A stretch of 64,000 nt of DNA from Planomicrobium soli. Lineage in GTDB: Bacteria > Bacillota > Bacilli > Bacillales_A > Planococcaceae. The notes below the pieces were generated by a model that saw only the letters and a list, made by a program, of their open reading frames with translations, did no database searches and was not told where the DNA came from. Location: the NCBI RefSeq assembly GCF_003014655.1, contig NZ_PYAT01000012.1:20580-84579 (forward strand), in the 5' to 3' direction. Below, piece by piece: positions 1 to 10,084 of the stretch. The stretch's first letter is position 1. Each line of letters starts with the position of its first letter. The translations under genes were made by a program, and so were the position numbers.

Positions 1-30
1 AATAAAATGGCTTACAGCATGAATGCATCT

Positions 31-54
31 GGTTTTTATTTTACTCTAAAAACC
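31..54 (+). promoter_or_regulatory. Hairpin in the rpsD 5' leader
   Basis: An inverted repeat GGTTTTT...AAAAACC lies about 25 bases upstream of the rpsD ribosome binding site. In B. subtilis S4 represses its own mRNA through a structured leader, so this could be part of such a site, but the leader is cut by the window edge and I cannot reconstruct the fold. The sequence shows only the repeat; its regulatory role is a guess. Confidence 0.25.
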
Positions 55-76
55 AAAAACAGAGGAGGAGACATAT

Positions 77-679
77 ATGTCTCGTTATACAGGTCCATCA
101 TGGAAACTGTCACGCCGCCTAGGAGTATCTCTTAGCGGAACAGGTAAAGAACTAGAAAAACGCCCTTACGCACCAGGTCAACACGGTGCTAACCAACGCA
201 GAAAAGTTTCTGAATACGGTTTGCAACTTCAAGAAAAACAAAAACTTCGTTTCATGTACGGAGTAAACGAACGCCAATTTAAAACATTGTTCAACAAAGC
301 TGGCAAAATGCCAGGTAAACACGGTGAAAACTTCATGATCTTGCTTGAAGCTCGCCTTGATAACGTTGTTTATCGTTTAGGCCTTGCGCGCACTCGTCGC
401 CAAGCTCGCCAAATCGTAAACCACGGCCACATCCTTGTTGATGGCAAACGCGTTGATATTCCTTCATTCAGCGTGAAACCAGGTCAAACAATTGCTTTCC
501 GCGAGCGTTCTAACAACATGGACGTAGTTAACGAAGCAATCGAAGTAAGCAACTTTGTTCCTGAATATGTAACTATCGATACTGATAGCAAAACAGGTAC
601 TTTTGTACGCTTCCCTGAGCGCAGCGAATTGTCTGCTGAAATCAACGAATCATTAATCGTAGAGTTCTACTCTCGTTAA
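77..679 (+). CDS. rpsD: 30S ribosomal protein S4
   Basis: Primary 16S rRNA-binding protein that nucleates assembly of the small subunit body. The 200-residue length is normal. The S4-type RNA-binding domain runs from about residue 90 to 155 ([13 protein letters not shown], then [20 protein letters not shown]). There is no cysteine in the protein, so this is the zinc-free form of S4 rather than the four-cysteine paralogue found in some Firmicutes. The start follows a strong GAGGAGG site at about 62-68. The gene is monocistronic with a terminator just downstream, as in B. subtilis, where S4 autoregulates its own mRNA. Confidence 0.98.
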   Translation: MSRYTGPSWKLSRRLGVSLSGTGKELEKRPYAPGQHGANQRRKVSEYGLQLQEKQKLRFMYGVNERQFKTLFNKAGKMPGKHGENFMILLEARLDNVVYRLGLARTRRQARQIVNHGHILVDGKRVDIPSFSVKPGQTIAFRERSNNMDVVNEAIEVSNFVPEYVTIDTDSKTGTFVRFPERSELSAEINESLIVEFYSR

Positions 680-692
680 TAGTGAGTCCCTT

Positions 693-727
693 AAAGAAGC
701 CCCGCTTTTGCGGTGGCTTCTTTTTTA
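693..727 (+). terminator. Rho-independent terminator of rpsD
   Basis: GAAGCC/GGCTTC stem with an inner CCGC/GCGG pair, followed by a run of T, 15 bases past the rpsD stop. Confidence 0.9.
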
Positions 728-796
728 TGTTTCGGACAAGTTTTTACTTCCGCCTTTTGACTATGGTAAACTGAGGAAAAAAGCGGGGGTATAAAT

Positions 797-1603
797 ATGC
801 GAGTCATCTCTATTTGTCCAAGCAACACAGAACTTCTTGCCTTTTTAGGCGCCGATCATATGCTGGTAGCTGTCGATGACTTTTCCGACTGGCCAATGAG
901 CGTTAATAGTTTGCCGAGGCTTGGCCCTGATTTATCCATCCGCATGGATGAGTTGGAAGCATTAAACCCCGATTTAGTTCTTGCCTCGCTTAGCGTACCA
1001 GGTATGGAAAAAAACGTGGACGAACTGATCAAACGAAAAATCCCCCACTTAGTTTTAGATCCCCAATCTTTAACTGAAATAGGCAACGATCTTCTGGCCG
1101 TCGGACAAGCATGCGGAATTGATGCAATGCCGATCCTTGCAGAATATTCAGCTGTTATTGAAGAACTTAAAAGCCGTTCGGCTAAAGCAGCGTCTCGCCC
1201 TTCGCTTTACTGGGAATGGTGGCCAAAACCGATTTTCACTCCAGGACGAATTAATTGGCTGACGGAAATCAGCGAAATCACCGGAGCCCGAAACGTTTTT
1301 GACGATATCGATTCCGCAAATTTCCAAACTGATTGGGATGAAGTGAAAAAGCGCGACCCTGATTTTATCTTGCTTGCATGGGTCGGGATTATGACGTCCA
1401 AAGTTAAACCTGAGCTTGTGCGAAAGCGGCCCGGCTGGGAAGAGATGAAAGCTTTCGAAAACATTCATATAATGGAAGAAGAATTGTACTGCCGCCCTTC
1501 CCCCCGCTTGATTGAAGGCGCTCTGCGGCTAGGTGCATTAGTCCACCCGGATTTGTTCGGCAATATGGAGCTGCCTGGGTTCATAAAAGAAAAACAACTA
1601 TAG
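797..1603 (+). CDS. BtuF/TroA-like cobalamin-binding-type protein without a signal peptide
   Basis: The fold is that of periplasmic binding protein class III (BtuF family): the N-terminus RVISICPSNTELLAFLGAD and the middle DFILLAW and EWWPKPIFTPG segments are typical of cobalamin or Fe-chelate binding proteins. Unlike transport receptors it starts directly in the mature fold, with no signal peptide or lipobox, so it is probably cytoplasmic. No permease or ATPase gene adjoins it. The start follows GGGGG with a short AT spacer. It sits 9 bases before corA and is probably cotranscribed with it. The family assignment is good; ligand and role are unknown. Confidence 0.75.
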   Translation: MRVISICPSNTELLAFLGADHMLVAVDDFSDWPMSVNSLPRLGPDLSIRMDELEALNPDLVLASLSVPGMEKNVDELIKRKIPHLVLDPQSLTEIGNDLLAVGQACGIDAMPILAEYSAVIEELKSRSAKAASRPSLYWEWWPKPIFTPGRINWLTEISEITGARNVFDDIDSANFQTDWDEVKKRDPDFILLAWVGIMTSKVKPELVRKRPGWEEMKAFENIHIMEEELYCRPSPRLIEGALRLGALVHPDLFGNMELPGFIKEKQL

Positions 1604-1612
1604 GAGTAACAT

Positions 1613-2566
1613 ATGCTTAGAATACTAGCAATCACTGAAGAAAATGAACTGCTCGTCAATCCGCCCCTCGAATCATTAGAAAGCATGAAGTGGTACTGGG
1701 CAGATTTCAATATGCCGACTGATGAAGAAACAAGCTTGCTCGGCAGTTACTTTCACTTCCATCCGCTTGCCATAGAAGACTGCATTCACTCGCTTCAACG
1801 GCCAAAGCTCGAACATTACGAAAATCTAAGTTTTCTTGTTTTTCATTCATTAAACCACCAGACGCTTGAAACTTCCGAGGTGGATTTGTTCATTACCGAG
1901 AACTTTACAGTATCTTTCCATTACGAAGATTTGCAGGAAATCAATTATGTTTGGGACCATTTCCGGCGTTCAACGAGTGCCGACCGCCTCAAACCTGTCG
2001 AAGTCGTTTATAAAATCATGGATAAAGTGGTGGATGCGGTTTTCCCGATTATGGACGAGTTGGAAGACCGCTTGCTTGGAATTGAATACTTAGGCGAGGA
2101 TCAGCTTGCCGGCAATGTAATCATCCAGAAAACGTTTGATATTCGAAGAGATTTGTTGAAACTTAGGCATACTGTCATGCCGATGCGAGATCTGGTTTAC
2201 CGGATATTAGAGTCAAAGCGTTTCATCATCCAGGAACAAAAGCGCGCCTATTTCCAAGACATCCATGATCACCTGATAAAACTCAGCCAACTTATCGAGT
2301 CTAACCGAGAGCTGACTTCAGATATTCGCGACAGCTACATATCCATGAACTCTTTCCGAATGAATAATATTATGAAAACATTGACGGTAATTACTACCAT
2401 TTTCATGCCGCTTACTTTTCTAGCGGGCATTTATGGCATGAATTTCGAGAATATGCCGGAACTTCAGTGGGAATCGGGGTATTTTACTGTACTCGGTATC
2501 ATGCTTGTTACCGGCACTGGAATGTTTCTTTGGTTCAAATACAAAGGATGGTTCAACAGCGAATAA
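1613..2566 (+). CDS. corA: CorA-family magnesium/cobalt transporter
   Basis: Pentameric divalent-cation channel of the cytoplasmic membrane. The long N-terminal cytosolic domain ends in two transmembrane helices at about residues 257-275 and 289-309. The signature GMN selectivity loop is at about 275-277 (AGIYGMNFENMPEL). The 317-residue length is usual. The start follows a good TAGGAG site. It lies 9 bases after the BtuF-like gene and precedes a potassium-channel regulatory subunit, so three genes touching cation or cofactor handling run in the same direction. Confidence 0.93.
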   Translation: MLRILAITEENELLVNPPLESLESMKWYWADFNMPTDEETSLLGSYFHFHPLAIEDCIHSLQRPKLEHYENLSFLVFHSLNHQTLETSEVDLFITENFTVSFHYEDLQEINYVWDHFRRSTSADRLKPVEVVYKIMDKVVDAVFPIMDELEDRLLGIEYLGEDQLAGNVIIQKTFDIRRDLLKLRHTVMPMRDLVYRILESKRFIIQEQKRAYFQDIHDHLIKLSQLIESNRELTSDIRDSYISMNSFRMNNIMKTLTVITTIFMPLTFLAGIYGMNFENMPELQWESGYFTVLGIMLVTGTGMFLWFKYKGWFNSE

Positions 2567-2640
2567 AATGGTTCGAATCAAAAGCGGCCAAATAAACTGT
2601 TGTAAAACATAAAGATTGCAGACCGATTGGAGGAAATAAT

Positions 2641-3297
2641 GTGAAAAAACAAGTAGTCGTTATCGGACTAGGCCGGTTCGGCACGAGCGTCTGCAAAGAA
2701 CTGCATAAATTGGGCCATGAAGTATTAGCGATTGATCGAAATGTCGAGCGGGTCAATGGACTATTGGATTTTTCCGCCCATGCAGTAGTGGCCGATGCAA
2801 CGGACGAGAAAAGCCTAAAGTCGTTGGGTGTACGCAACTTTGACCATGGAATTGTTGCGATCGGCGATAATCTCCAGTCGAGTGTTTTATGCACATTGAT
2901 GCTCAAGGAAATCGGCTTGAAGAAAGTTTGGGTAAAAGCACGCGATCTGCAGCATCAGACTATTCTGGAACGCGTTGGTGCCGATCGGGTCATTCAGCCG
3001 GAAAATGAAATGGGCATACGTGTAGCTCATCATATGGATTCCGAAAAACTGATTGATTACATCGATCTTTCAAAAGATTACAGTATTGTAGAATTGGTAG
3101 CCACCGAGAAAACGGCAAATAAAAGTTTAAATCAAGTGAATATTAACGCCAAATATGGCTGTACAATCCTTGCCATTAAACGGGGTGAAGAAGTAAATAT
3201 TGTACCGCTTCCTTCAGATGTGATTCGCCTCGGTGATATTTTGATTATCATTGGACATCGTGAAGATTTAAAACGTTTTGAAGACAGAAGTGTTTAA
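2641..3297 (+). CDS. ktrA: Ktr potassium channel gating subunit, KtrA-like (RCK domains)
   Basis: Cytosolic ring-forming subunit that binds nucleotides (ATP/ADP and c-di-AMP in related proteins) and gates a KtrB-type K+ channel. RCK_N Rossmann domain with VIGLGRFGTS at about residues 7-16 and an acidic residue at the end of beta-2. The RCK_C domain spans about 135-215 and includes KYGCTILAIKRGEE. Its overall wording is closer to KtrA than to KtrC of B. subtilis. GTG start seven bases after GGAGG; the overlapping ATG one frame off meets an immediate stop. No KtrB gene is in the window, so the partner must be encoded elsewhere. Confidence 0.9.
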   Translation: MKKQVVVIGLGRFGTSVCKELHKLGHEVLAIDRNVERVNGLLDFSAHAVVADATDEKSLKSLGVRNFDHGIVAIGDNLQSSVLCTLMLKEIGLKKVWVKARDLQHQTILERVGADRVIQPENEMGIRVAHHMDSEKLIDYIDLSKDYSIVELVATEKTANKSLNQVNINAKYGCTILAIKRGEEVNIVPLPSDVIRLGDILIIIGHREDLKRFEDRSV

Positions 3298-3314
3298 TCC
3301 TTTAGTTCCAGTAA

Positions 3315-3352
3315 AAAAGCCATCCGCCTAAAAATAGGCGAATGGCTTTTTA
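3315..3352. terminator. Bidirectional terminator between ktrA and tyrS
   Basis: AAAAGCCAT-CGCCTA / TAGGCG-ATGGCTTTT hairpin with A/T tracts on both sides, serving the convergent genes. Confidence 0.88.
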
Positions 3353-3354
3353 TA

Positions 3355-4632
<1,278 letters not shown>

Positions 4633-4724
4633 TTAAAATATAAGTTTAGTGAATGTTACCTTTTACCTTCCGCTGTTTTGACCGATAATAGCGATCAAGA
4701 AAACATGAATCCCGCCTGAAAATA

Positions 4725-4954
4725 AAAAAGCCCCTGCATGAAAGTTCATGCAGGGACGCTATTGCGCGGTACCACCCAGCTTGGAGATGTGCTCTCCCGA
4801 CTCACCCTGTGCCGAACGGGGCACTTCCGTAAACTCCAAGCCTGTAATTCAGCCGCTGCGTTTTGACCGGTTCGCACCATCCACCGGCTCTCTTGACAAA
4901 AATCGCACGCCCTACTTCGGACTCTTCAACGTTTTAAATATGAATATAATAAGT
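4725..4954 (-). ncRNA. T-box leader of tyrS (tRNA-Tyr sensing)
   Basis: Read on the minus strand, the conserved T-box element TGGGTGGTACCGCG lies at 4778-4765, followed by a terminator hairpin CCCTGCATG/CATGCAGGGG and T tract at 4757-4725. Stem I shows an AGTA/GAA loop-E pair, and the presumed specifier codon UAC (Tyr) is at 4846-4844 in GAATTACAGG. Uncharged tRNA-Tyr would stabilise the antiterminator. This leader fills most of the 424-base gap between tyrS and the penicillin-binding protein gene. Confidence 0.93.
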
Positions 4955-4982
4955 AGTTTACTTTATTCTAACATATTGTCAA
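4955..4982 (-). promoter_or_regulatory. Sigma-A promoter of the tyrS T-box transcript
   Basis: TTGACA (4982-4977), a 16-base spacer, then TAAACT (4960-4955). Perfect -35, moderate -10, placed directly upstream of the T-box. Confidence 0.65.
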
Positions 4983-5008
4983 TAACCTTCGTTGCAATTA
5001 GGAGAATA

Positions 5009-5017
5009 TGATATAAT
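5009..5017 (+). promoter_or_regulatory. Extended -10 promoter of the PBP gene
   Basis: TGATATAAT (TGn plus TATAAT) is 28 bases before the GTG start; the -35 is weak. It diverges from the tyrS leader promoter only about 30 bases away. Confidence 0.55.
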
Positions 5018-5044
5018 AAGACAAGATTTTAGGAGGTTGATAAC

Positions 5045-8000
5045 GTGCTCGATCAATTAAAAAACTGGCTCACTAAAGCTGAAGAGTCTTACAATAGATG
5101 GTCATCCACCAAGTGGGTTAAACGCTTTAATATAACTACAGGCGTCCTTTGGAATCTGGCCATTTTGCTTGCGATTATATTTGTCGCCAGCGGTGTGTTT
5201 GCCGCTTCAGTAGGTGCCGGCTATTTTGCTTCATTAGTCGACGAGGAAAAGCTTCGGACCCCTGAAGAAATGCGGGACGAAGTTTATAGCTATGAAGAAA
5301 CTTCAGAGCTCTATTTTGCTGGAGAAGTTTACTTTGGAAAACTTCGCACGGATTTGGAACGAACGGAGACCAGGCTAGATAAGGTGTCTGAAAATGCAAT
5401 TAATGCTGTTCTTGCTACGGAAGATGAGTATTTTGAAGAACATAACGGAATCGTGCCAAAAGCGATTTTCCGCGGATTATTCCAGGATGTATCGAACTCC
5501 GATAGCCAGACTGGTGGTTCAACACTAACACAACAGCTTATCAAAAATCAGATTTTAACAAATGAAGTTTCTTACGAACGAAAAGCAAAAGAAATTCTAT
5601 TAGCTATGCGTCTTGAGAAATTCATGACCAAAGACGAAATTATGGAAGCTTACTTGAATATCATTCCCTACGGCCGAAATTCTGCCGGTACAAACATTGC
5701 CGGGATTGAAACGGCAGCAAAAAGTATTTTTAATGTTTCTGCAAGCGAATTGAATTTGCCTCAGGCAGCATTCATTGCCGGCATTCCAAAAGCTCCCTTC
5801 CTTTATACGCCTTACCAAAAAGATGATAAAAAAGGTGGCGAACTAAAAAGTGATGAGGGTCTTCAGCCTGGAATCGATCGGATGAAAACTGTTCTTTACC
5901 GCATGAAAGAAACGGAATACATTACAGAAAAAGAGTATGATGAAGCACTCGCTTATGATATTAAAAAAGATTTCCGTGAGAATGAAGGCCGTGCTTACGA
6001 CAAATACTATTATGTAACTACCGAGTTGGAAAAACGTGCAACCCGCATCATTATGGATGTGCTGGCAGAAAAAGATGGAGTCGAACCAAAAACGTTAGAT
6101 GAAAACGACAAACTTTTTGAAGAATATGCCATCCTTGCTGACCGCGCAGTCCGTTCAAACGGATACCGCATTTATTCGACAATCAACAAAGATTTATACG
6201 ATGCCCAGCAAAAAGCAAAAGACAGTTATAAAGCCTATGGTACAACACGCAACGGCAAAGGGATCAACACTGAAGGCGAAGAAGTGGAAAAAGAGTTTCC
6301 TGTCCAAGTCGGCAGTATGACAATCGAAAACAAATCAGGCCGCATCTTAAGCTTTGTCGGTGGACGCGATCCTAAGGTTGAACAATTGAACCACGCTACA
6401 CAAGGTTTCCGGTCAATCGGCTCTACCGTAAAGCCTCTGCTCGTATACGGACCTGCCATTGAGTATGGAAAAATCGGCGCCGGCAGCCCGGTAGTCGACG
6501 TCAAGTTTGAGAAAAATGACAATGGAACAATGTGGAGACCTGCTAACTTCGTCCCGACCAGCGAACAAGGCATTATGCCGGCGCGCGATGCATTAGCACA
6601 GTCCCAAAACTTGCCGGCACTCCGTTTGTTCGCGCAGATCAACGATCAAATGCCAATCAATTACATGTTGGATAGTGGTTTTTCCAGAGTTAAAGAAAGC
6701 AGTAACTATATCCCTTCTGCTGCACTTGGGGGCGGTGTTGAAGGGTCAGTAGAAGAGATTACGAACGGGTATGCAATGGTTGCCAACGGCGGTAAATTTG
6801 TTGATGCATATATGATCGAACAAATCAAAGACGCTGAAGGCAATGTAGTCTTTGAACATAAATCAACAGAGAAAGAAGTATTTACGCCTCAAACTTCGTA
6901 TATACTTACGGATATGCTCCGCGATGTATTTGAAGATGATCGAGGAACAGCCAACCGGGCAAACGGCTTGTTGAAATTCAACGCAGATTTTGCCGGAAAA
7001 ACAGGTACGACCCAACAGACAAGAGATGTCTGGTTGATCGGTTATAATCCGAATATTACAATGGGTGTTTGGTTAGGCTATGACAAAGAGAAATACTCGT
7101 TGGCTGACTTCCCTAACCGTGACTTGCAGCCTTCGACACGCGTCAACCAATTATGGGCTAGTTTAATGAATACTTCTTACGAAGCTGCTCCAAAACTGAT
7201 CGGTGCCGATAAAAAGTTCAAACAACCGAAAGGTGTTGTCACCCGTTCTTTCTGTGCAATCTCCGGTCTTGCTCCGGGCGGTTCATGTTCAGGTGCCGGT
7301 TTAGTGAAAGCCGATTTGTTTAACGAAAAAGCGATGGTTCCTTCCAAGAAAGACGACAGCTTGACTTCAGGGTCATATACTACAATCAATGGCAGCCGCT
7401 ATGCTGCTCTTGATAGTACACCAAGAGAATTTGTAACTAGCGGAGGCGCTGGTGTATCTCAAGCGTTTATTGAGCGCATGCTTGCACCATATGGCGGCGA
7501 TGCAAGCAAACTATTCCCTGGCAGCTCACGATACTCAACAGTGGTTGCAGGAGCTAAATTTAATGTAGATGGCGTCGCTCCGGCTGGAGTAAGCGCAGCA
7601 TTGAGCGGCAATACATTGACTTGGAGCAATTCATCTTCGAACGATGTTGTCGGCTACCGCGTCTACCGGGATGGCAGCGGCTCTCCTCTCGCTTCTATTT
7701 CGGAATCCAGAGGAAATGCTTTTAGCGTACCTGGGGCGGGCAGCTATTATGTAGTAGCTGTAGATATTACTGGGAAACAATCCGGTAAATCCAATGTAGT
7801 GAGCATTGAAGCAGAAAAGCCAAAAGTTGAACCAAAAGAAGAAAAAGAAGAAAAAGAATCAACTCCAGCTCCTGAGAAAGACACTTCTTCTGATGACAAA
7901 AAAGAAGAACCTAAACCGGCTGATAGCAATAAGAAAGACGAAAGCAAAGATAAAAATAAAGACAAAGAAAAAGAAAAACCAGCTGAACCTAAAGAGCCAG

Positions 8001-8110
8001 AAGAAGATAAAGAAAAGCCGGCTGAACCTAAAGAGCCAAAAGAAGATAAAGAAAAGCCGGCCGAGCCTAAAGAACCGGAAGATGAAGAAAAACCAAAAGA
8101 CGAAGAATAA
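5045..8110 (+). CDS. Class A penicillin-binding protein 1A (transglycosylase/transpeptidase) with FN3 and charged tail
   Basis: Bifunctional peptidoglycan synthase anchored by one transmembrane helix (about residues 32-58). The GT51 glycosyltransferase domain (about 85-260) carries catalytic Glu126 in ATEDEYF and the GGSTLTQQ motif. The transpeptidase domain has Ser460-T-V-K463, SQN at 520-522 and KTG at 652-654. A fibronectin type III module follows (about 830-905), then an unstructured Lys/Glu/Pro/Asp tail of about 110 residues with three 13-residue repeats. GTG start with AGGAGG. At 1021 residues it is longer than plain PBP1a; the extra length is the FN3 and the tail. Monocistronic. Confidence 0.95.
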   Translation: MLDQLKNWLTKAEESYNRWSSTKWVKRFNITTGVLWNLAILLAIIFVASGVFAASVGAGYFASLVDEEKLRTPEEMRDEVYSYEETSELYFAGEVYFGKLRTDLERTETRLDKVSENAINAVLATEDEYFEEHNGIVPKAIFRGLFQDVSNSDSQTGGSTLTQQLIKNQILTNEVSYERKAKEILLAMRLEKFMTKDEIMEAYLNIIPYGRNSAGTNIAGIETAAKSIFNVSASELNLPQAAFIAGIPKAPFLYTPYQKDDKKGGELKSDEGLQPGIDRMKTVLYRMKETEYITEKEYDEALAYDIKKDFRENEGRAYDKYYYVTTELEKRATRIIMDVLAEKDGVEPKTLDENDKLFEEYAILADRAVRSNGYRIYSTINKDLYDAQQKAKDSYKAYGTTRNGKGINTEGEEVEKEFPVQVGSMTIENKSGRILSFVGGRDPKVEQLNHATQGFRSIGSTVKPLLVYGPAIEYGKIGAGSPVVDVKFEKNDNGTMWRPANFVPTSEQGIMPARDALAQSQNLPALRLFAQINDQMPINYMLDSGFSRVKESSNYIPSAALGGGVEGSVEEITNGYAMVANGGKFVDAYMIEQIKDAEGNVVFEHKSTEKEVFTPQTSYILTDMLRDVFEDDRGTANRANGLLKFNADFAGKTGTTQQTRDVWLIGYNPNITMGVWLGYDKEKYSLADFPNRDLQPSTRVNQLWASLMNTSYEAAPKLIGADKKFKQPKGVVTRSFCAISGLAPGGSCSGAGLVKADLFNEKAMVPSKKDDSLTSGSYTTINGSRYAALDSTPREFVTSGGAGVSQAFIERMLAPYGGDASKLFPGSSRYSTVVAGAKFNVDGVAPAGVSAALSGNTLTWSNSSSNDVVGYRVYRDGSGSPLASISESRGNAFSVPGAGSYYVVAVDITGKQSGKSNVVSIEAEKPKVEPKEEKEEKESTPAPEKDTSSDDKKEEPKPADSNKKDESKDKNKDKEKEKPAEPKEPEEDKEKPAEPKEPKEDKEKPAEPKEPEDEEKPKDEE
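7973..8089 (+). repeat. Three tandem 39-bp repeats in the PBP C-terminal tail
   Basis: Copies at 7973-8011, 8012-8050 and 8051-8089 each encode a 13-residue unit of the form EKPAEPKEPEEDK, with few substitutions. They extend a low-complexity tail and are a likely site of copy-number variation. Confidence 0.9.
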
Positions 8111-8119
8111 GTTCCTTAC

Positions 8120-8150
8120 AAACCGGTCCGCCTATAGCGGATCGGTTTTT
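8120..8150 (+). terminator. Terminator of the PBP gene
   Basis: AACCGGTCCGC / GCGGATCGGTT stem followed by five T. Confidence 0.8.
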
Positions 8151-8157
8151 GTATGTA

Positions 8158-8192
8158 AAAAAACCCTTGGCCGAAATTTCGGCCAAGGGTTT
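8158..8192 (-). terminator. Terminator of acsA
   Basis: A perfect 32-base palindrome (8161-8192) with arms AAACCCTTGGCCGAAA/TTTCGGCCAAGGGTTT. On the minus strand it is followed by a T run, seven bases after the acsA stop. Confidence 0.88.
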
Positions 8193-8198
8193 CTGCTA

Positions 8199-9917
8199 TT
8201 AATCTTCCATCGTGGACAGATCGCCTGTCGGCAAATCCAGCTCCCATGCTTTGAGTACACGGCGCATGATTTTTCCGCTTCGTGTTTTCGGAAGCTTGTC
8301 CTTAAATTCAATTTCTCTCGGCGCTGCGTGTGCTGCAAGTCCTTTTTTTACAAATTGCTGAATATCTTGGATAAGTTCTTCAGATGGATCGTAACCTTCG
8401 TTTAACGCTACAAACGCTTTAATGACTTCTCCCCGTACCGGATCCGGTTTCCCTATAACACCAGCTTCGGCTACTGCCGGATGCTCGAGCAATGTGCTTT
8501 CCACTTCAAACGGTCCAACACGTTCACCAGAAGTCATGATAACGTCATCCACACGGCCCTGGAACCAGAAATACCCTTCTTCATCCATATAAGCGGAATC
8601 GCCCGAAACGTACCATTCATCGTTCATGAAATATGATTCGTACTTTTGCGGGTTATTCCAAATTTGGCGCATCATCGAAGGCCAGCCTTTTTTGATGGCC
8701 AAGTTGCCCATTTGATTCGCCGGCAGCTCATTGCCTTGATCGTCTACGATAGCGGCTTTGATGCCTGGCACCGGCTTGCCCATCGAACCCGGTTTGATTG
8801 TCATAGAAGGATAGTTGCAAATCATATGCCCTCCTGTTTCCGTCATCCACCATGTATCATGAATCCGTTTTTTGAACACCTGCATGCCCCAGCGCACTAC
8901 TTCTGGATTCAGCGGTTCTCCTACTGATAACACATGGCGCAGCGTCGATAAGTTGAATTCTTTTACCAGCGCATCTCCTGCTCCCATCAACATGCGGAAT
9001 GCAGTCGGTGCGCTGTACCAAACAGTTACACCAAAATCCTCAATCGCTTTATACCAGCCTTCTGGAGAAAAACGGCCGCCTAGAATTACTGTAGTCGTTC
9101 CAGTAAGCCAAGGAGCAAACACACCATAAGCGGTTCCTGTAACCCAACCTGGATCGGCTGTGCACCAGTAGATGTCCTGCTCATTTAAATCCAGAACCCA
9201 TTTGGCGGTCTGGTATTGCTGGACCATCGCATATTGTGCGTGAAGTACACCTTTTGGTTTCCCGGTTGAGCCGGATGTATAATGCAGTACAAGCCCGTCT
9301 TCTTTATCAAGCCATTCGATCTCAAACTGGTCGGAGCTAGTGCCCAAGTATTTTTGCACATCAATAACTTTTTGGTCTTCTTCAATTTTTTCGCCTACAA
9401 GGAAAATAGTTTTCAGATTAGGCAAGCGCTCATGCGGAACACGCGACAGCAATTCCGGCGTTGTGATAATTGCTTTAGCATCACTGTCATCTAGGCGGTC
9501 ATAAATAGCACCTTCCATGAATGCCTCAAATAATGGACCAACAATCAATCCCATCTTCAAAGCGCCAAACATCATGAAATACAGTTCTGGCGAGCGTGGC
9601 ATGAAAATGAAGATCCGATCCCCTTTTTCTAAATTAGAATGCGCTTTCAATAAATTTGCCGCTCGGTTCGTCATTCTCTTCATCTCATAAAAGGTATAAG
9701 ATTCGCTTCTGCCTTGGTCTTTATAATAAAGAGCAACTTTGTTTTTCCGATCAGACTCTGCGTGGCGATCAATCGCTTCATACGCCATGTTGACTTTGCC
9801 GGTCTCATACCAGCTAAACTCCTTCTCAACATCGGTCCAATCAAAGTTTGCAGCAGTTTCTTCATAATTATGTAATAAATAATTTCCTTGTGCCGCTGGT
9901 ATCGCTTCCACTTTCAT
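8199..9917 (-). CDS. acsA: Acetyl-CoA synthetase (AMP-forming)
   Basis: Activates acetate to acetyl-CoA through acetyl-AMP. ANL-superfamily motifs are clear: P-loop YTSGSTGKPKGVLH, DTWWMTETGG and the hinge SGDSAYMDEEG. The C-terminal PKTRSGKIMRR motif holds Lys549, the residue acetylated by AcuA and deacetylated by AcuC in B. subtilis. I set the start at 9917, where AAAGG is nine bases upstream, giving 572 residues, the same as the B. subtilis enzyme; an in-frame ATG at 9926 overlaps the ribosome binding site. It is divergent from acuABC, the genes that control it. Confidence 0.97.
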   Translation of the reverse strand: MKVEAIPAAQGNYLLHNYEETAANFDWTDVEKEFSWYETGKVNMAYEAIDRHAESDRKNKVALYYKDQGRSESYTFYEMKRMTNRAANLLKAHSNLEKGDRIFIFMPRSPELYFMMFGALKMGLIVGPLFEAFMEGAIYDRLDDSDAKAIITTPELLSRVPHERLPNLKTIFLVGEKIEEDQKVIDVQKYLGTSSDQFEIEWLDKEDGLVLHYTSGSTGKPKGVLHAQYAMVQQYQTAKWVLDLNEQDIYWCTADPGWVTGTAYGVFAPWLTGTTTVILGGRFSPEGWYKAIEDFGVTVWYSAPTAFRMLMGAGDALVKEFNLSTLRHVLSVGEPLNPEVVRWGMQVFKKRIHDTWWMTETGGHMICNYPSMTIKPGSMGKPVPGIKAAIVDDQGNELPANQMGNLAIKKGWPSMMRQIWNNPQKYESYFMNDEWYVSGDSAYMDEEGYFWFQGRVDDVIMTSGERVGPFEVESTLLEHPAVAEAGVIGKPDPVRGEVIKAFVALNEGYDPSEELIQDIQQFVKKGLAAHAAPREIEFKDKLPKTRSGKIMRRVLKAWELDLPTGDLSTMED

Positions 9918-10046
9918 CTTAATCATCCTTTCATGTCGAGTCTATTTCATTCTACAACATTCTGACAATTGAATGCCAATTATTTTAATTTTTTAGAAAA
10001 GACACTCTCTTCTCGGACAATAGTCCCCAATTCTCTCCAGTTCATG

Positions 10047-10052
10047 TATAAT
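10047..10052 (+). promoter_or_regulatory. -10 element of the acuABC promoter
   Basis: TATAAT 33 bases before acuA. I see no convincing -35 at the expected place and no catabolite-responsive element in the 9918-10084 intergenic region. Confidence 0.4.
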
Positions 10053-10084
10053 AAAGCTAATTGTAACCAACAGGCGGTGAAAAA

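Noticed and set aside
4748..5011. 87-codon frame between tyrS and the PBP gene
   Set aside because: It lies wholly on the antisense strand of the tyrS T-box leader and lacks a ribosome site.
7806..8405. 199-codon Lys-rich frame overlapping the PBP tail and acsA end
   Set aside because: It is the +1 reading of the Lys/Glu repeats and then crosses two terminators and the antisense of acsA.
9918..10084. cre site in the acsA-acuA intergenic region
   Set aside because: I looked for one because the B. subtilis genes are CcpA-controlled, but no stretch approaches the consensus.
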